Origin: Marthasterias glacialis
Taxonomy: Eukaryota; Echinodermata; Asteroidea; Forcipulatida; Asteriidae
Direction of reading: 5' to 3'
DNA: 64,000 nt
Assembly: GCA_911728455.2 (NCBI GenBank)
Contig: OU452230.1
Span: 7,982,512 to 8,046,511, forward strand
The notes below the pieces were generated by a model. That model worked only from the letters and a program-made list of their open reading frames with translations, was not told the origin of the DNA and did not search any database. Shown one piece after another: positions 37,585 to 49,297 of this stretch. Position 1 is the stretch's first letter, and the number at the start of each line of letters is the position of its first letter. The position numbers and the translations under genes were made by a program.

Positions 37585-37760
37585 CCTGATTCTTCACGGA
37601 GGCAACAGAGGCGATTGCCTCCGTTGCCCCTGGTCATTACCTTCGTTGCCCTTGAAATGTTCCACCAGAAATGTACAATTTTCCTCATAGAGGTGCCCTT
37701 TATCAAGAAGAAAATGCCTTAGTGCCCCTGCCCTCTCGAGAACGAAGCAATCAGACCTGT
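37585..37760 (+). repeat. Dispersed repeat, best copy (relatives at 1060-1225)
   Basis: aggcctgattcttcacggag, caacagaggcgattgcctcc, cctggtcatt, tcaagaagaaaatgcctta and gaagcaatcagacctg. The internal inverted gaggcaa/ttgcctc pair suggests a MITE origin. Confidence 0.6.
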
Positions 37761-38339
37761 CTTATGTTGTGAGCCTGGCAGGAATTTTTCTCACTGAGAC
37801 AAGTTTGAGCTTGTATGTCTCTTCAAGAACAACATTGCAACAGATTTAATACTAAGTGTACATCAAAAAATGTGGGGGTTTTTTTTGGCGAGCTGTGAAG
37901 CAGAGTGAGCGTATGTAATGACAATTTCCCTCCGTTCGTCCATTCGACCGTCTGTTCATCCGTCTGCATTCAATAGATGTTAAAGGTTTAGCATCAAGCT
38001 TCCACATTGAGTTGTTTTATGGAATCTAAGCCCTAAGTGAAACTATTGTACAATAAATGTTTTGTGTTTCTCAATCGACTTTTTGAAAGAAATGATTTTG
38101 CAACTTTAAGAAATTCCGTTTTAATTCATTTAGCCATTCATTTAGCTTTTGAGAGAGACTCTGCTAGGGTCGAAATGTGAGGTCATTAACAATTTTTTTA
38201 ATTTAAAAAAATGTGTTTTTTTTTTTACAATGTTATACATTTTAAATTGAAATAGCCAAGATTAGACTAAATATTGATGTTTTAGAACTAAATTGGAACT
38301 GACTTGCAACAACACATAAGACATGTAGACTTAAACAAA

Positions 38340-38520
38340 CAAAAACAAAACGTATGACTATGTCACCAGTTCCAGTTGAATGAGATAAAACAATGAAAAC
38401 CTTGAGCATTCAAGGTTTTCATTATATCATTGCCATTAGGAGTTTGGTCATAATTCCTAAATTTGCAATTAGGAATTATGACCATTTGGTTATAACTCCT
38501 TATTGCAATGATGTACTGAC
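38340..38520 (+). repeat. Direct repeat unit carrying twin hairpins
   Basis: The shared words atgtcaccagttccagttga and attgcaatgatgtactgac recur at 38826-38925. Inside lie two hairpins: atgaaaaccttga/tcaaggttttcat (38391-38421) and ggtcataattcctaa/ttaggaattatgacc (38452-38486). The second unit lacks both hairpins. Confidence 0.7.
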
Positions 38521-38825
38521 TTGAAACTTAAGTTAAATATCTGAAAAAACATCCTCGCGGTCTCACCCTCAATATAGTTTTATCTTACTGACGCAATCGT
38601 CAAAATGGCTCCTCTGGTCACAACATATATTCGCCCCACACACAACTCAGTCAAAATGACTAGATTGCGAATATAATAAACAGACATGAACCTCACCCAT
38701 AAAACATGTACAAAATTACATAATTTTGTACGCATATGGTTCTCAAGTCAACAGTTATAAAGTGTCACTGAATTGGACAGCGCCATCATTTATCTATCTA
38801 CTGACATGCAGACTCATATGAAAAG

Positions 38826-38925
38826 ATAAAACCCATGAGTAGGTCACCGGTTCCAGTTGTATGAGCTGAAACAATAAAAACATTGTATGCTCATTATTCC
38901 TTATTGCAATGATGTACTGACCATG
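38826..38925 (+). repeat. Second, hairpin-less copy of 38340-38520
   Basis: aggtcaccggttccagttgt, atgagctgaaacaataaaaa and attgcaatgatgtactgacc match the first unit. The intervening hairpin segment is missing. Confidence 0.65.
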
Positions 38926-39629
38926 ATTTGTTTGTAACCTTTAAGTTTTTTCCCCCTGTCTGAGCCCCTTTAAACCAAGTAGGCAGTGGGTCAAGTGCAG
39001 GCTTGTTAATGTCCCCACCCCTTCGAACATCAGTTGATCAAAAGGATCAGTTTTTTCTAATAGCCCTCTTTCCTCTATCGGGCGATCCGCAGCTCGCCCT
39101 GGCAGCTTTCGCTGTTCTAGTTTAATTGATGTTCCTGCATCTTCTTCTTCGATAAGGTGTCACTGAAATTGCTGTCGTCATTGACTTTTACTTAGAACCC
39201 CTCTCCAGGCAGTTGATACACAACATGCATAACCCTGTCCATGTTTAAACGTTTGAAGTTTGGCGCAGTTATCAGGCAGTAATTATAATAATAATATTAA
39301 ACAATTTATTGTTTTATACTGCGCCCATTCCATTCAATGTACACAAGCGCATAACGATCATAAAATAAATAATTAAAAATGTGCGTTGGTGTATTGCTAA
39401 AAACATTGGAAAATTACAACAAGAACACAAGACAATCGGTAAAGAGCTAAAAAATTCCACAATCAAATTCAGTGTGAGTCTTTGAAGAAATCAAGGTCAC
39501 TAGGAATCTGACCGTTTGCCATATAGAAACACAACTCGAAAAAGCCTCTTGTCAGAGGTAACCGTAATTACGCACCGGCTTAGAGGAGTTAAAGGTAATT
39601 TGCATATTGTTGACCATGTGAGGGCATAC

Positions 39630-40275
39630 TTGAACCATATATATGGGAGGCAAAACAAGTAAAACAACCTTTTTTATTGTCATTATTATTTATTTGGCCT
39701 TTGATAAGAAAACAAAATACAGGCAGTCAAAATAAGATATAACTGTTATTGTACTGAAAGGAAATTTGCTGGTGAAAGCAGTTTTAAATATTTCAACCAT
39801 ATTTATGGGATGCAAAACAAGTAAAACAACTTTTGTTGTTGTCATTATCATTTATTTGGCCGTTGATACAAGAAAACAAAATACAGGCAGTCAAAATAAG
39901 ATATAACTGTTATTTTACTGCAAGGAAATTTGCTGGTGAAAGCAGTTTTGAATATTTAAACCATATTTATGGGATGCAAAACAAGTAAAACAACTTTTTT
40001 GGTTGCCATTATTATTTAATCAGCCGTTGATACAAGAAAACAAAATACAGGCAGTCAAAATAATATATTAACTGTTATTTTACTGCAAGGAAATTCGCTG
40101 GTGAAAGCAGTTTTGAATATTTGAACCATATTTATGGGATGCAAAACAAGTAAAACAACTTTTTTGGTTGCCATTATTATTTATTCGGCCGTTGATACAA
40201 GAAAACAAATTACAGGCAGTCAAAATAAGATATAACTGTTATTGTACTGCAAGGAAATTTGCTGGTGAAAACAGT
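39630..40275 (+). repeat. Four-unit tandem repeat, period 162-165 bp
   Basis: ccatatttatgggatgcaaa occurs at 39635 (variant), 39797, 39961 and 40126, each followed by acaagtaaaacaac, acaggcagtcaaaataagat and ggaaatttgctggtgaaagc. Units are very similar, so the array is recent. Confidence 0.9.
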
Positions 40276-40335
40276 CAAAATTACGGTCAATTGGGATGGT
40301 CATCAAAACTGTATTGTATGCCCAACTGTGAGTAA

Positions 40336-40466
40336 GGCCTTATCAGAATTGGTGGCTATGAATGGCTACGAATGTTGCTATGGGTGTCGCTAAGGATGTC
40401 CTATACTTCAACACATCATGATGCAGTGATGTAGCCATAGCCGTAGCCGGCAATTCAGACACGGCC
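40336..40466. mobile_element. 131-bp PIF/Harbinger-like MITE with TAA target duplication
   Basis: The inverted ends are ggccttatcagaattggtgg and, reversed, ggccgtgtctgaattgccgg. TAA flanks both sides (40333-40335, 40467-40469). GGCC ends plus a TAA duplication fit Tourist/Harbinger elements. Confidence 0.8.
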
Positions 40467-40469
40467 TAA

Positions 40470-41730
40470 TTGTGTTACTGTACCATGTGGACACAAAAGA
40501 CAGAATTGGTAATTATCGGGGGGAAACGTGATCAGTTTCAATCTGAAAGCTCTCTGATTAAAAAAAGTAAACACCTGTCCCCAATCCTCCAGACCAGATA
40601 AAACACAAGACACAAGAATTTTAAGACACCCCAAGTTCACCATCTTATTTTGGTAGCCGCATTTGAAATGGGACAATAGAATGTGCACAAAATCACCGAC
40701 CAATAAGTCGTTTGTTGTTTTTCTCTCAAATGTTATCACGTTAAATTTCATGAAATTTTCACAGGTTGGTTTGATAATGTGTTTTTGTAAATGAAAATCG
40801 TAATACATGCAGTATGAAGTTTTGTGTATACCGTAGTTGATCAGTTGCAAAAACGAGTTCAGAATATATAAATACAAGTTCATGAATTCATTCACCTAGT
40901 ACGTAGGATATGCAGTGATTTTACCTGCTCTATACGTGGGAAAGTGATTTGACGTCCATACTACTTGTGGCTTAAATTATTCAAAATTATTCCCCTTCTG
41001 AGTGGGACTCCCAAGGCCAGAGATTTGTCAAATTGGCAGAAATTTTGCCACTAGCTGTGCCAGCTGCTGATGATTCAAGGAATTGAATCGTCAAATTGGG
41101 TGTTTCCTGTTTGTCAAGTCTCCCAACTGCAAGGAGACAGCGTTTGCAGCCCAGAAGGAACAGTTTGATCATCCAGGGTGTCGCGATTGAGCTGTAAAAT
41201 TTACTGCGGGGGCCGAGGCCGAAAAAAAAGGGGGGTCCTCAAAGCTTCGAGATTAGATATGGTCTCTGGAGTAATCAGAGCTTTTCAAGGCTCCACTTTG
41301 TCCAGGTTTAGCGGGGAATTTATTTTTATTGGAAGTGGATGGAGTCAGTGAAGCGAAACCAATTGATTTTACAAGGTGGTTTGAAAAACTATATTTTTTA
41401 TTACACATATAAATTTTCAATATTATATTACTGAGTAAGCTTCGTGAAATTGATAATCAGCACTTCAGAACTAGGTTAATTGGTCCAGTTACTGGGAGGT
41501 GTCGATATCAATTTTCATCCAAAATATTAAATTGTTGTTGATGCTGTAAGGATGTCTCTTGCAGTAAAGTGCACACACTGTACAGGTGTGCAACTTCTCA
41601 GCTAATCACCTTCTACTTTTTTTTCTTTAAAACTAGTGCCACAGAAAACTTTTTAAAAAAGTGTACAAAGTTTATCGGGCTATTTTTATATACATATTTT
41701 TTTATTATTATTAGATTTTTTTTTAATGCA
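40470..41730. other. Intergenic sequence with one weak open frame
   Basis: A - strand frame at 40987-41172 (61 residues, ending ANLTNLWPWESHSEGE) has fair codon use but no recognisable domain or splice support. Nothing else is identified. Confidence 0.3.
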
Positions 41731-41734
41731 ATTC

Positions 41735-41955
41735 CACCCATTTTCACTCGAGGTGTGGGCTTCCTCTTTTTTGAAAGGATAGAAACCTGCCCCAATACGC
41801 AGAAACAAGACATGGAGAGATATAAACGCAAGTCTCTTCACAGCACAGCTAAGAACAGGGAGGTGTAAATTAATCCATTCGAACCCACTTCCTGATGACT
41901 TAGCCATCAGAACTTGAGTCCGATGCACTAAACCGCTCGGCCACAACACGCTACT
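41735..41955 (-). mobile_element. tRNA-headed SINE (long-body family), - strand, internally shortened
   Basis: Reversed words ctcgaggtgtgggcttcctc, gatagaaacctgccccaata, cattcgaacccac (B box) and actaaaccgctcggccacaa (A box) match 61390-61717 in opposite orientation. A segment near 41868 is missing. Confidence 0.75.
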
Positions 41956-42398
41956 GCAATTTTCCCTTTTTTTGTGTGTGTAAATTACAAAGTTGCATAC
42001 CCGTCTGACTGTAGGTGATAAGAAATCAATAAACAGTTGTGTGCACATCAGAAAAGTTGCTCTTACTCGTACCTCCTTAAAAACCAACTGGATACTTTTA
42101 AATGCTTTTTTCCCTACATTAGTGTGTTTATTTTCAGACCAGAATCGCAATTGCCATGGGAACACTGCCCTCTTTGTACTACTTGTCTGTAACCAGACGC
42201 TTGAAACCGTACTTATTTGCATAACAACCACTCAAACCGAGCAAAAAATGATCTCCGTTGAATTTGTCATGTCCCGTCTAACAGCTTGACCTCCTGGGGA
42301 TAAGTTTCTTGTGGTATCTACCTTCTTAAATCAACCTCTGTGGGCTCTTGATCATTCACCAATTTTGTTTGTCGTTTTTTCTTTTTGCTACAAACCAG

Positions 42399-42466
42399 TT
42401 GAATGGATGGTAACTGAGAAACTGCTGGGACTAGAGACTTTCTGGATCCGTCACATTGTTTTCATG
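42399..42466 (+). CDS. Candidate internal exon, unidentified
   Basis: A good acceptor (pyrimidine-rich cgttttttctttttgctaca then aaccag) and donor gtaagc flank 68 nt that are open in only one frame: EWMVTEKLLGLETFWIRHIV then FM. The other two frames stop at once. Hydrophobic and aromatic residues suggest part of a membrane protein. No neighbouring exon was found and I do not recognise it. Confidence 0.3.
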
Positions 42467-42894
42467 GTAAGCATTAACAATTTATAAATTAATTCAGTGG
42501 TTAAACTATGTGACTATGTTGCCATGGCGATATGTGGCCGAGCACGATGCTTAATCTCTAACCACCCACCTACAAAACATCTATTTAAACAAAATATTTA
42601 TATATTTATTTTTTAATCTTCTAACGAAGACCAGCAAAAGGCAGGTTGAAATGTTAATGAAACCCTGAAGCACACAACTCTGTGAGCGGTAGCAGCCATT
42701 CAAAAGGAAATGTTCACCATTTTTGCAAGAAATTAATGTTTAAGTAATTTACATGTTGTTGCCGGGACACGAGTCATTATTATTATGTATTTCTGGTAAT
42801 GAAACCAAGGCTGCCTCATAAGTGAACTTAATCACTGTAGCTCTCAAGCCCGAGGAAACCTGCAAGGGTGCTTGCCATGTGAACCAGAAACACC

Positions 42895-43080
42895 GGGGTA
42901 AACCCCTACTCTTCCACGATAAGTGTTCTGGGTTCTTTTACGTGCACTACCCATCCTAGTACCTACGGCTTAATGTCCCATCCGCAGGACAAAGCAATTA
43001 TGGTTTTCTTGCTCAAGGACACAAGTGCCATGACCGGGATTCGAACCCACAAAAAAGAAACATTGAGTGCGCATCCTCGC
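42895..43080 (-). mobile_element. tRNA-headed SINE fragment, - strand
   Basis: Reversed sequence contains ttgctcaaggacacaagtgc and the B box ggattcgaaccc (43037-43048). The upstream part (cttttacgtgcactaccc, cttaatgtcccatccgcagg) is a different body from the other SINEs here. Confidence 0.65.
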
Positions 43081-43099
43081 GATTGTAAAGTCCAGATGT

Positions 43100-43175
43100 C
43101 GAGATTGTAATTTAAGACCGAGTCTTGAGTCCTCAAGAATTTGGCTTGAGTCCGAGTCCGGGTCACGAGTCGAAC
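43100..43175. repeat. GAGTC-rich degenerate repeat, copy 1
   Basis: gagtcttgagtcctcaagaa, gagtccgagtccgggtcacg and agtcg. The same motif style is at 53695-53825. Confidence 0.6.
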
Positions 43176-43199
43176 GACCCTCGTTTGTAGGTTGGAAAC

Positions 43200-45085
43200 G
43201 AGTAAACTCCTCCAAAGACTAATAAGGCAGTTAACCTTTAAGCACCGCCCCTGTCAGACTTGATCAGTTTTTGTCTGCCTGTGTAATTAATTTACGGGTT
43301 CAGTCATCAGACGGTATCATAATGCCCGCCCGGGTGAACAATAATGAACACGTGTGTCCAGGTTGATTAGTGTAGAATTTAACCCTTACTGTTTAATCCT
43401 AGAGTGTTTTCTGCACAGTGTACATGCCTTAATAAGAAAACATATGGAGAGTTCCTGTAGATTAATTATGTTTACCCTGTTTATTGCTGGGAGAAGCCCT
43501 ACCATGTGTTCTGCATGAACGTACACTAAATAGCTCACCACGTGTATGCTGTTCAGTCTTATAATTTCACGTCTGATATAATGCAATTTGGTTGATTTTC
43601 TCCCTTTTTAACACCTTTTTTGTGCATATTTGTGTATTTCTTTTATTTTAATTTGTTGTATTTTATTGTTGTCAGTTTAATTGGCTCACCCTTGATAAAT
43701 ACAGCAAATAAATAAATAAATAAATACATGTAGGCATCTAAAAAACATTTTTAAAAAACTAAATAAATCATAAACCACCTTTGACAAGCTTGCCACACAC
43801 ATTATTTTCAAGCTATTTAATGATTAATATGTACTTGTATTCATTTTTTTCTTTTCTTCAAAAAACAACTGAGGCAGAACCCTGGTTATGTTAAATTTTC
43901 TCATGGTTATTTTATTTTTTTTACCTTGTGAATTAATTTAGAACAAAGGAACCGCAAACAAAATTTGTGTGGTTGATGGTGAATTAGATTGACGCAATTA
44001 AAGGATTATTTCAAAAACAGTTATTCAAGGGCATTTATAAGAAGCAGAGAGAGTGGAAACTGTGGTTATATTGCTGTGCGACCATGTAGAGGCTTACACT
44101 AACAATTTTAAAAACTCACATTTTTCGTTAATTTGTAAATATCTTTAATAAAGAAAAAAATTATTGTTTTATCGGTACTCATGATTGTTCGTAATAAATT
44201 TGCGTTAGATAAAATAGGCCAACACTATGTTCAATTTCATTTGATATGGAAATACATGTTCATATTCCTTTGTAACAATAAGACCACCTCCTTTATTCGA
44301 GAATCTGTTTTCTTCTAGTTTTCCACTTGAATGGTGAAAGGGAAGGTAAAAATAAGATATTGTAACAAAAATAAATCTCCGACCTAAAGTTCCCTTGTCT
44401 TGGCCTTTAGGATTCATCCGGTGCACGGATTGATTACATGACGGGTGATAAGTATGTGACAATGAACCAGTCTAGGCTCAGAGTTATACGATACCCCCCC
44501 TATCTGCCTGTGATTCAAATGAAGAAATTCAAGATCTTGAGGTTTTCAGGATGGGCCCCGGACCGGGTATTAGTTATTCCCGTCAATAAAAGAAGTTTGA
44601 TACAATGTGACAATGGGTACGATGGGATGGGTTTAATTGTTGCTTCAACGAGATACGTTTTGACGGCGTTAACGGTAACAAATTGCATTTCTAGGGCTGT
44701 GAGTGTGAGAGATTAACCATTTTGAAATTGTTTTTTCGTCAGGATATCGCCTTTGTAAATTAAACTCAGTCGTCCAGTTTCAGAAACGTTTTAAATCTTT
44801 GCATTTTCCCTGAAGCTTTATTCAATCGTTGGACTTAATATGACAAAAAAAACTTTTATAATTTGGGCTAATACTTTCAAAACCGAATAGAAATCAAAAA
44901 TCAAATCAACAACCAGGACAACTTTACACAAATCAACAGCTTGTTTATTTACATGATATTAAGCGTTCACATGTCGTAAAAGCAAAACCTTAAATGAGTA
45001 AATACCTATTGAAAATGTTGATTCTGCACCGTACATCTGCAAACAGCTCGTTACTTGATTTGGTTTGTTCCCATTCAGGACAAGA
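43200..45085. other. Intergenic sequence
   Basis: A + frame at 44438-44716 lies in a locally GC-richer patch, but its 92-residue product resembles nothing I know and it has no obvious splice context. A (AAAT)n microsatellite is at 43707-43727. Confidence 0.3.
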
Positions 45086-45251
45086 TTATGCCTGTCTGGA
45101 GCATCCTCCAGGAGATGAGTCATGATTTCCATTGATTTTAAGGTCAAAGGTCGGCTCGTATTCCAGAGGCCCGTTCAGGGGATGTTCGCAGAAGAATGGA
45201 GCATTATTACTGAAGAGTTTGTCCATGTAAGGCATGTGGGAAGGCTGATTG
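45086..45251 (-). CDS. Weak candidate terminal exon, unidentified
   Basis: The - strand frame reads NQPSHMPYMDKLFSNNAPFF, CEHPLNGPLEYEPTFDLKIN, GNHDSSPGGCSRQA and then TAA at 45086-45088. It is open for about 55 codons with mixed composition. The presumed acceptor (actggag) is poor and no protein family is recognised, so this may be chance. Confidence 0.2.
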
Positions 45252-48120
45252 CTCCAGTCGATGTGTTCACAATTGCATTAAAGAGGGACTCTTAGGGCCA
45301 ATTCAGTTTTGTGATGCGCTCATTTTCCGATAGATCGAGTCCTTATCACAGGTGGTTAGAATCTTGTTAAGATGGTGTAAAATACCATTGTGTTTGAAAA
45401 ACCCTTCCTACTTTACATCCAAAAACATCCATTGACGTCACAGGAGAAATATTGGTCCTGACCATCTTGCACTGGGAATTTTTAGTCCATTCGGGAATTT
45501 CCATGATATCAAAACAGCATCGAATTCGACCTTTTGATTTAATGAAAAAATTCCTTTGTGGAATATGTACAGACCCATGTATTGTTGACATCCAATGACA
45601 TCATGTTTCAAATTTCATTCTGAAAGAGTTTCAAATAAATTGTCATTTTATCAGGAGGTTAGACTTGTAACTTCCCCCCCCCCCCCACATCCATAAGGAC
45701 TCTGTCTATTGGAAAATGAGAGCAGCGCAAAAGTGAATTTGACCTTGGAGCCTTTCTGTAAACCCTAACATGGCTGAAGGTTTTTCAGTATCAAAAAATC
45801 AATATGAGTTTTGTTTTTAACTACCTCATTGATTGAATAAAATTCCAGGAGAAACAAATTGAAACCAATTTGGCCTGGATATTATTTTTGTATTGCCTTC
45901 AAGAAGTACTGTTAAAAGATAAAACGAAGAAACATTATTTGTGAAAAATTCATCAAGGCAACATGATTTTTTTTTTCTAAATTTTTGTAAGGGAATTTAT
46001 TTTCAGTTGGAATCGCATCTTAAAATGAAAAAAAAAATAATGTCGCAAAAATGTCGGTACTTAGAATTCTACAGGAAAAAATATCTTCTATCACACCTTC
46101 CTGTGAATGACTGTTTCCAAGACACATGTTTTCCCACAAATGAAAACTGACATGGTGAATACATTAATTGATGTTGGAAGAACAACCGGATTAAAATTAG
46201 TATTATTTTTGTTAATGTTATGTAAACAGAAAGTCTGACTTGAGTGTACGACATTGTCTGTTAGTCATTGGGGTACAACATATCGCTCTCGTTGTCCTGT
46301 CGTTGTTATGCGTGCATACATTGTCTCGGTATTCTCTGCTGACAATTACCAAATTCTCTCTTGCTGGTTGTTTTTTTTTTTTTTTTTTTTTTAAATTTGG
46401 GCTAATTAGGAAATGTGTCAGTTTAATTTTCAAAACCTGATTTTTGTTCAATTCATTAAATTTTATTAATTTTTATTATTATTATTATTATTGTTGTTGT
46501 TAATCTTCTTCTTTTTGTTTTCGGGGGGTGTAAATTAATTCCTATTCTCTTCTTTCCAGTAAACACACTATACACCAACCAACTTGTGAATATTTTATCA
46601 AATTTATGGCCTCAAATTCTCTACCCTCTAGGACTTTTCATTTTTGTACAATCACTCCCTGCCGTGCCATGAAGATTTGTCAAGGTCTATATCGTATGAA
46701 TAAAACAAGAAACCCTTAACTGTCTGTTAGCAATGTACATGTACAGTACATAAAAATATCTAATAATTCAGATATCCCCTGTACTTTTGTTGGTCATTTG
46801 TGCTCGTACTTTTCCCGGTCACAAATTGAAGGATAATATCATTAGATCTGTGTTTTTGAGCTGAACCGTTAGTAATACTTTTGTTTGTTCCGCAAGTGCA
46901 TCTCAAGGGAAATACTACATTAGATCTCGTAGTCTTCATCATTTATGAACATCTTGTGACTGGCATTATTCCTGGAGATCTTGATCCTGTTAGTCTGCAC
47001 TACAGCAGCCTTCGGGTTATCTCTTTAGTCCTCAATTTCAGCATTTTGGTCTTCTTTCTTTAAAAAAAAAATGCACATTACAAAAAAAAAACCACATGTC
47101 AAGTCTTGGCCAGTGATTAACAACATTCTGACTTCCCTCTCAACAAATCTGGAAAATCTTCTGGGGGGGAATCCTCATTGGGTTAAACCTGTCACTTTCG
47201 GAGGAGTATCTGCACCAATCTTAGTCTTAGTCACAGATGTCCTCTTTTGCCTCTAAATTTTTTCTCATGTCCTTTTCCTTTCCTTTTTGTATTCTTTGAA
47301 AGAGCATTTCTTTCGGGTGGGGCAAACCCTCTTTTCAGTTCAGTGTGAATGGAGTCAGAAGACTGTTTTTTTCTTAGTAAGTGGCACCTCGCGGTCTCTT
47401 TCTAAGATAAGGTGGTGCGGGAATACTGTGCCAAATCCATCAAATTCAAGCAAAACCATGATGGATAATCGAGGACAATTTGTGAAGATTGGGGTAAAAA
47501 CACTGTTCAACATGAACCTAATTTTTTTCATATTTTCAAAATACACAATTCAAAGCTCCCATTAAGCAGAGCTTTACACAAAAAGCAGCGACCTTGAAAA
47601 TGATTTCACATGAACTGACTGCATGTATTAATAAGTAAAGCATAAAGTGTTTGCGTATTGACCCAAGTCGCCTGACATCAACAGCCAAGATAAATATTGG
47701 CTCTGAATGCAATTTTGGGGGGTCAGATTCCCCATGTATTACTGTGCCGTTCGCACTTAAAACACACGTGCATGTGGTTTGACCCACATCATTTCTTTAC
47801 ATGCTATTTGATTCCCCGAATGGCAAACCATGGCTGAGTGTAGCGGGACGCCTTCAGGAAGTTTGGCACAAATTGTCACCCTTAAACAGTGATTTTGTGA
47901 GCGTTGCGTATTTTTATATTTTTTTTATCGGAAGATGTGTATTTTTGTATTAACCACATTTTGTTAAACGTTTCAACAGTGCAGTTTCATCTTTAGAATA
48001 ACTATTTTATGATCTTTGTGTTAATCCATGAAGAGTTTCAGACACCGTGGAAGTAGTTCCGTTCAGCTGTTGGTATGACTGCTGGGGGAAAGTTGAATGG
48101 TGTTCAAATAGCTCTTGTCA
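45252..48120. other. Intergenic sequence with homopolymers
   Basis: Poly-C run near 45676-45688, poly-T 46372-46392, and (ATT)n around 46470-46495. Short open frames here show no convincing coding signal. Confidence 0.4.
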
Positions 48121-48132
48121 GGGGGTCTCACC

Positions 48133-48240
48133 CGGATGAGCACACCAGGGCTCGCCCACGTGACTTTGTGTTGGAACGCTCCTCTTCATTCTAAGATCTT
48201 CTTGATGATATCTTTGACCTTTCCGTCTTATCTTGGGGAT
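48133..48240 (-). CDS. Weak candidate exon, unidentified
   Basis: On the - strand a frame reads IRRKGQRYHQEDLRMKRSVP and then TQSHVGEPWCAHPG, followed by a donor-like gtgagacc. The base composition is GC-rich relative to the flanks. No family is recognised and no acceptor is convincing. Confidence 0.15.
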
Positions 48241-48329
48241 GTCGAACAAAGCTTTTTTTTATTCCCATAGATCTCTGTGATGGTGTCAGTTTCAAAGTAG
48301 ACCAGATTTCTGCTTCTTAAGGTCCTACA

Positions 48330-48560
48330 TGAACATTTCATTCACATCTTTATTCATCAACAAAGAAAGACATACAAAACCATACAACATCATTAATTTA
48401 TAAAAAAAAGGTGAATCCAGAGATACTTTTTTACATGCTTAATGGAAATAAAGCAAGGAAGAATTTCTATTTAAGTAAACTAAAAAATACACCAAAGCGG
48501 ACATTATAGATAACCTTAATTCAAAAAGGTATTTAAATGCTTGTTGGGGTTTTCATATCC
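48330..48560 (+). repeat. Dispersed repeat; unoccupied version of the 33235-33974 insertion site
   Basis: aggtgaatccagagatac, ttaatggaaataaagcaagg and aagaatttctatttaa match 33205-33234 plus 33975-34045. The two MITEs present there are absent here. Confidence 0.65.
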
Positions 48561-48754
48561 TAAAGGCAACCTAGACGTACACAAGGGACACGGAAGTGAA
48601 AAAAAAAAGAGGGAAAATAGAATAGCCCCAAATCTGGAACTGGGTATTACTTAAAAAAGAACACCGCACAACACCCACAAATCGAAGTATTCAAGATATA
48701 TTCAAGATATATTCACATGTTTTCTCTTTGTGGTGGGTGAAACGAAGCGTTAGA

Positions 48755-48792
48755 CAACGTGTGCATGCTCTGTGCATGCTCTGTGCATGCTC
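48755..48792 (+). repeat. 11-bp short tandem repeat
   Basis: gtgcatgctct is repeated three times and ends tgcatgctcagc. Confidence 0.8.
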
Positions 48793-49009
48793 AGCAGTGG
48801 AATGTCCGGGCAACCTTTGTTCCGGTATTCCGATTTTACACAATGGCGTGTTTAAATGTCACCCGTACGCTGGCTCAAAAAAGATTTTCATGGATACACG
48901 TCAGCCGGCACCAACAGGTTAACTTCAGAGGGTAAATGCTTGTCTTGGCTGCCATTAGCAAAGGTAAGGGTATTTCTGCTGGCACCTAAAAATAAGAATA
49001 GGGGACACC

Positions 49010-49297
49010 ATTGGGCCAAGGCCTTTATTCACCAAGAGGTAATTTCTTGCTAAAATATTTTAATCTGAGAAAGGTTTCAGGCATGAAGACTTTTTCGCGT
49101 AATAAAAAAAACAGTTTCAGCATTTTCGGATAGTTCTGCGTGGAAATAAGCGCTCCAGATTTTTGCCGATATCTCAAATACACTAACATCTTTTGAAACA
49201 ACATTTTCAGAGGTTAGTTTTATGGCATATATCTACAGTTACATAGGATTGAAACAAACGTACGGTTCCAAATACCAAAGGTATGCCCTGCCTTTAA
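49010..49297 (+). mobile_element. TTTAAAGG-type MITE, diverged copy C
   Basis: Keeps cgctccagatttttgccgat, atatctacagttacatagg and the end gtatgccctgcctttaa. The central palindrome and part of the left half are lost. Confidence 0.55.

Noticed and set aside
39630..40275. CRISPR or phage-like repeat array
   Set aside because: The whole 164-bp unit is repeated with no spacers, which is ordinary tandem duplication.
44438..44716. 92-residue + strand open frame in GC-richer DNA
   Set aside because: No known motif, no splice context and no second line of evidence. Left as intergenic.
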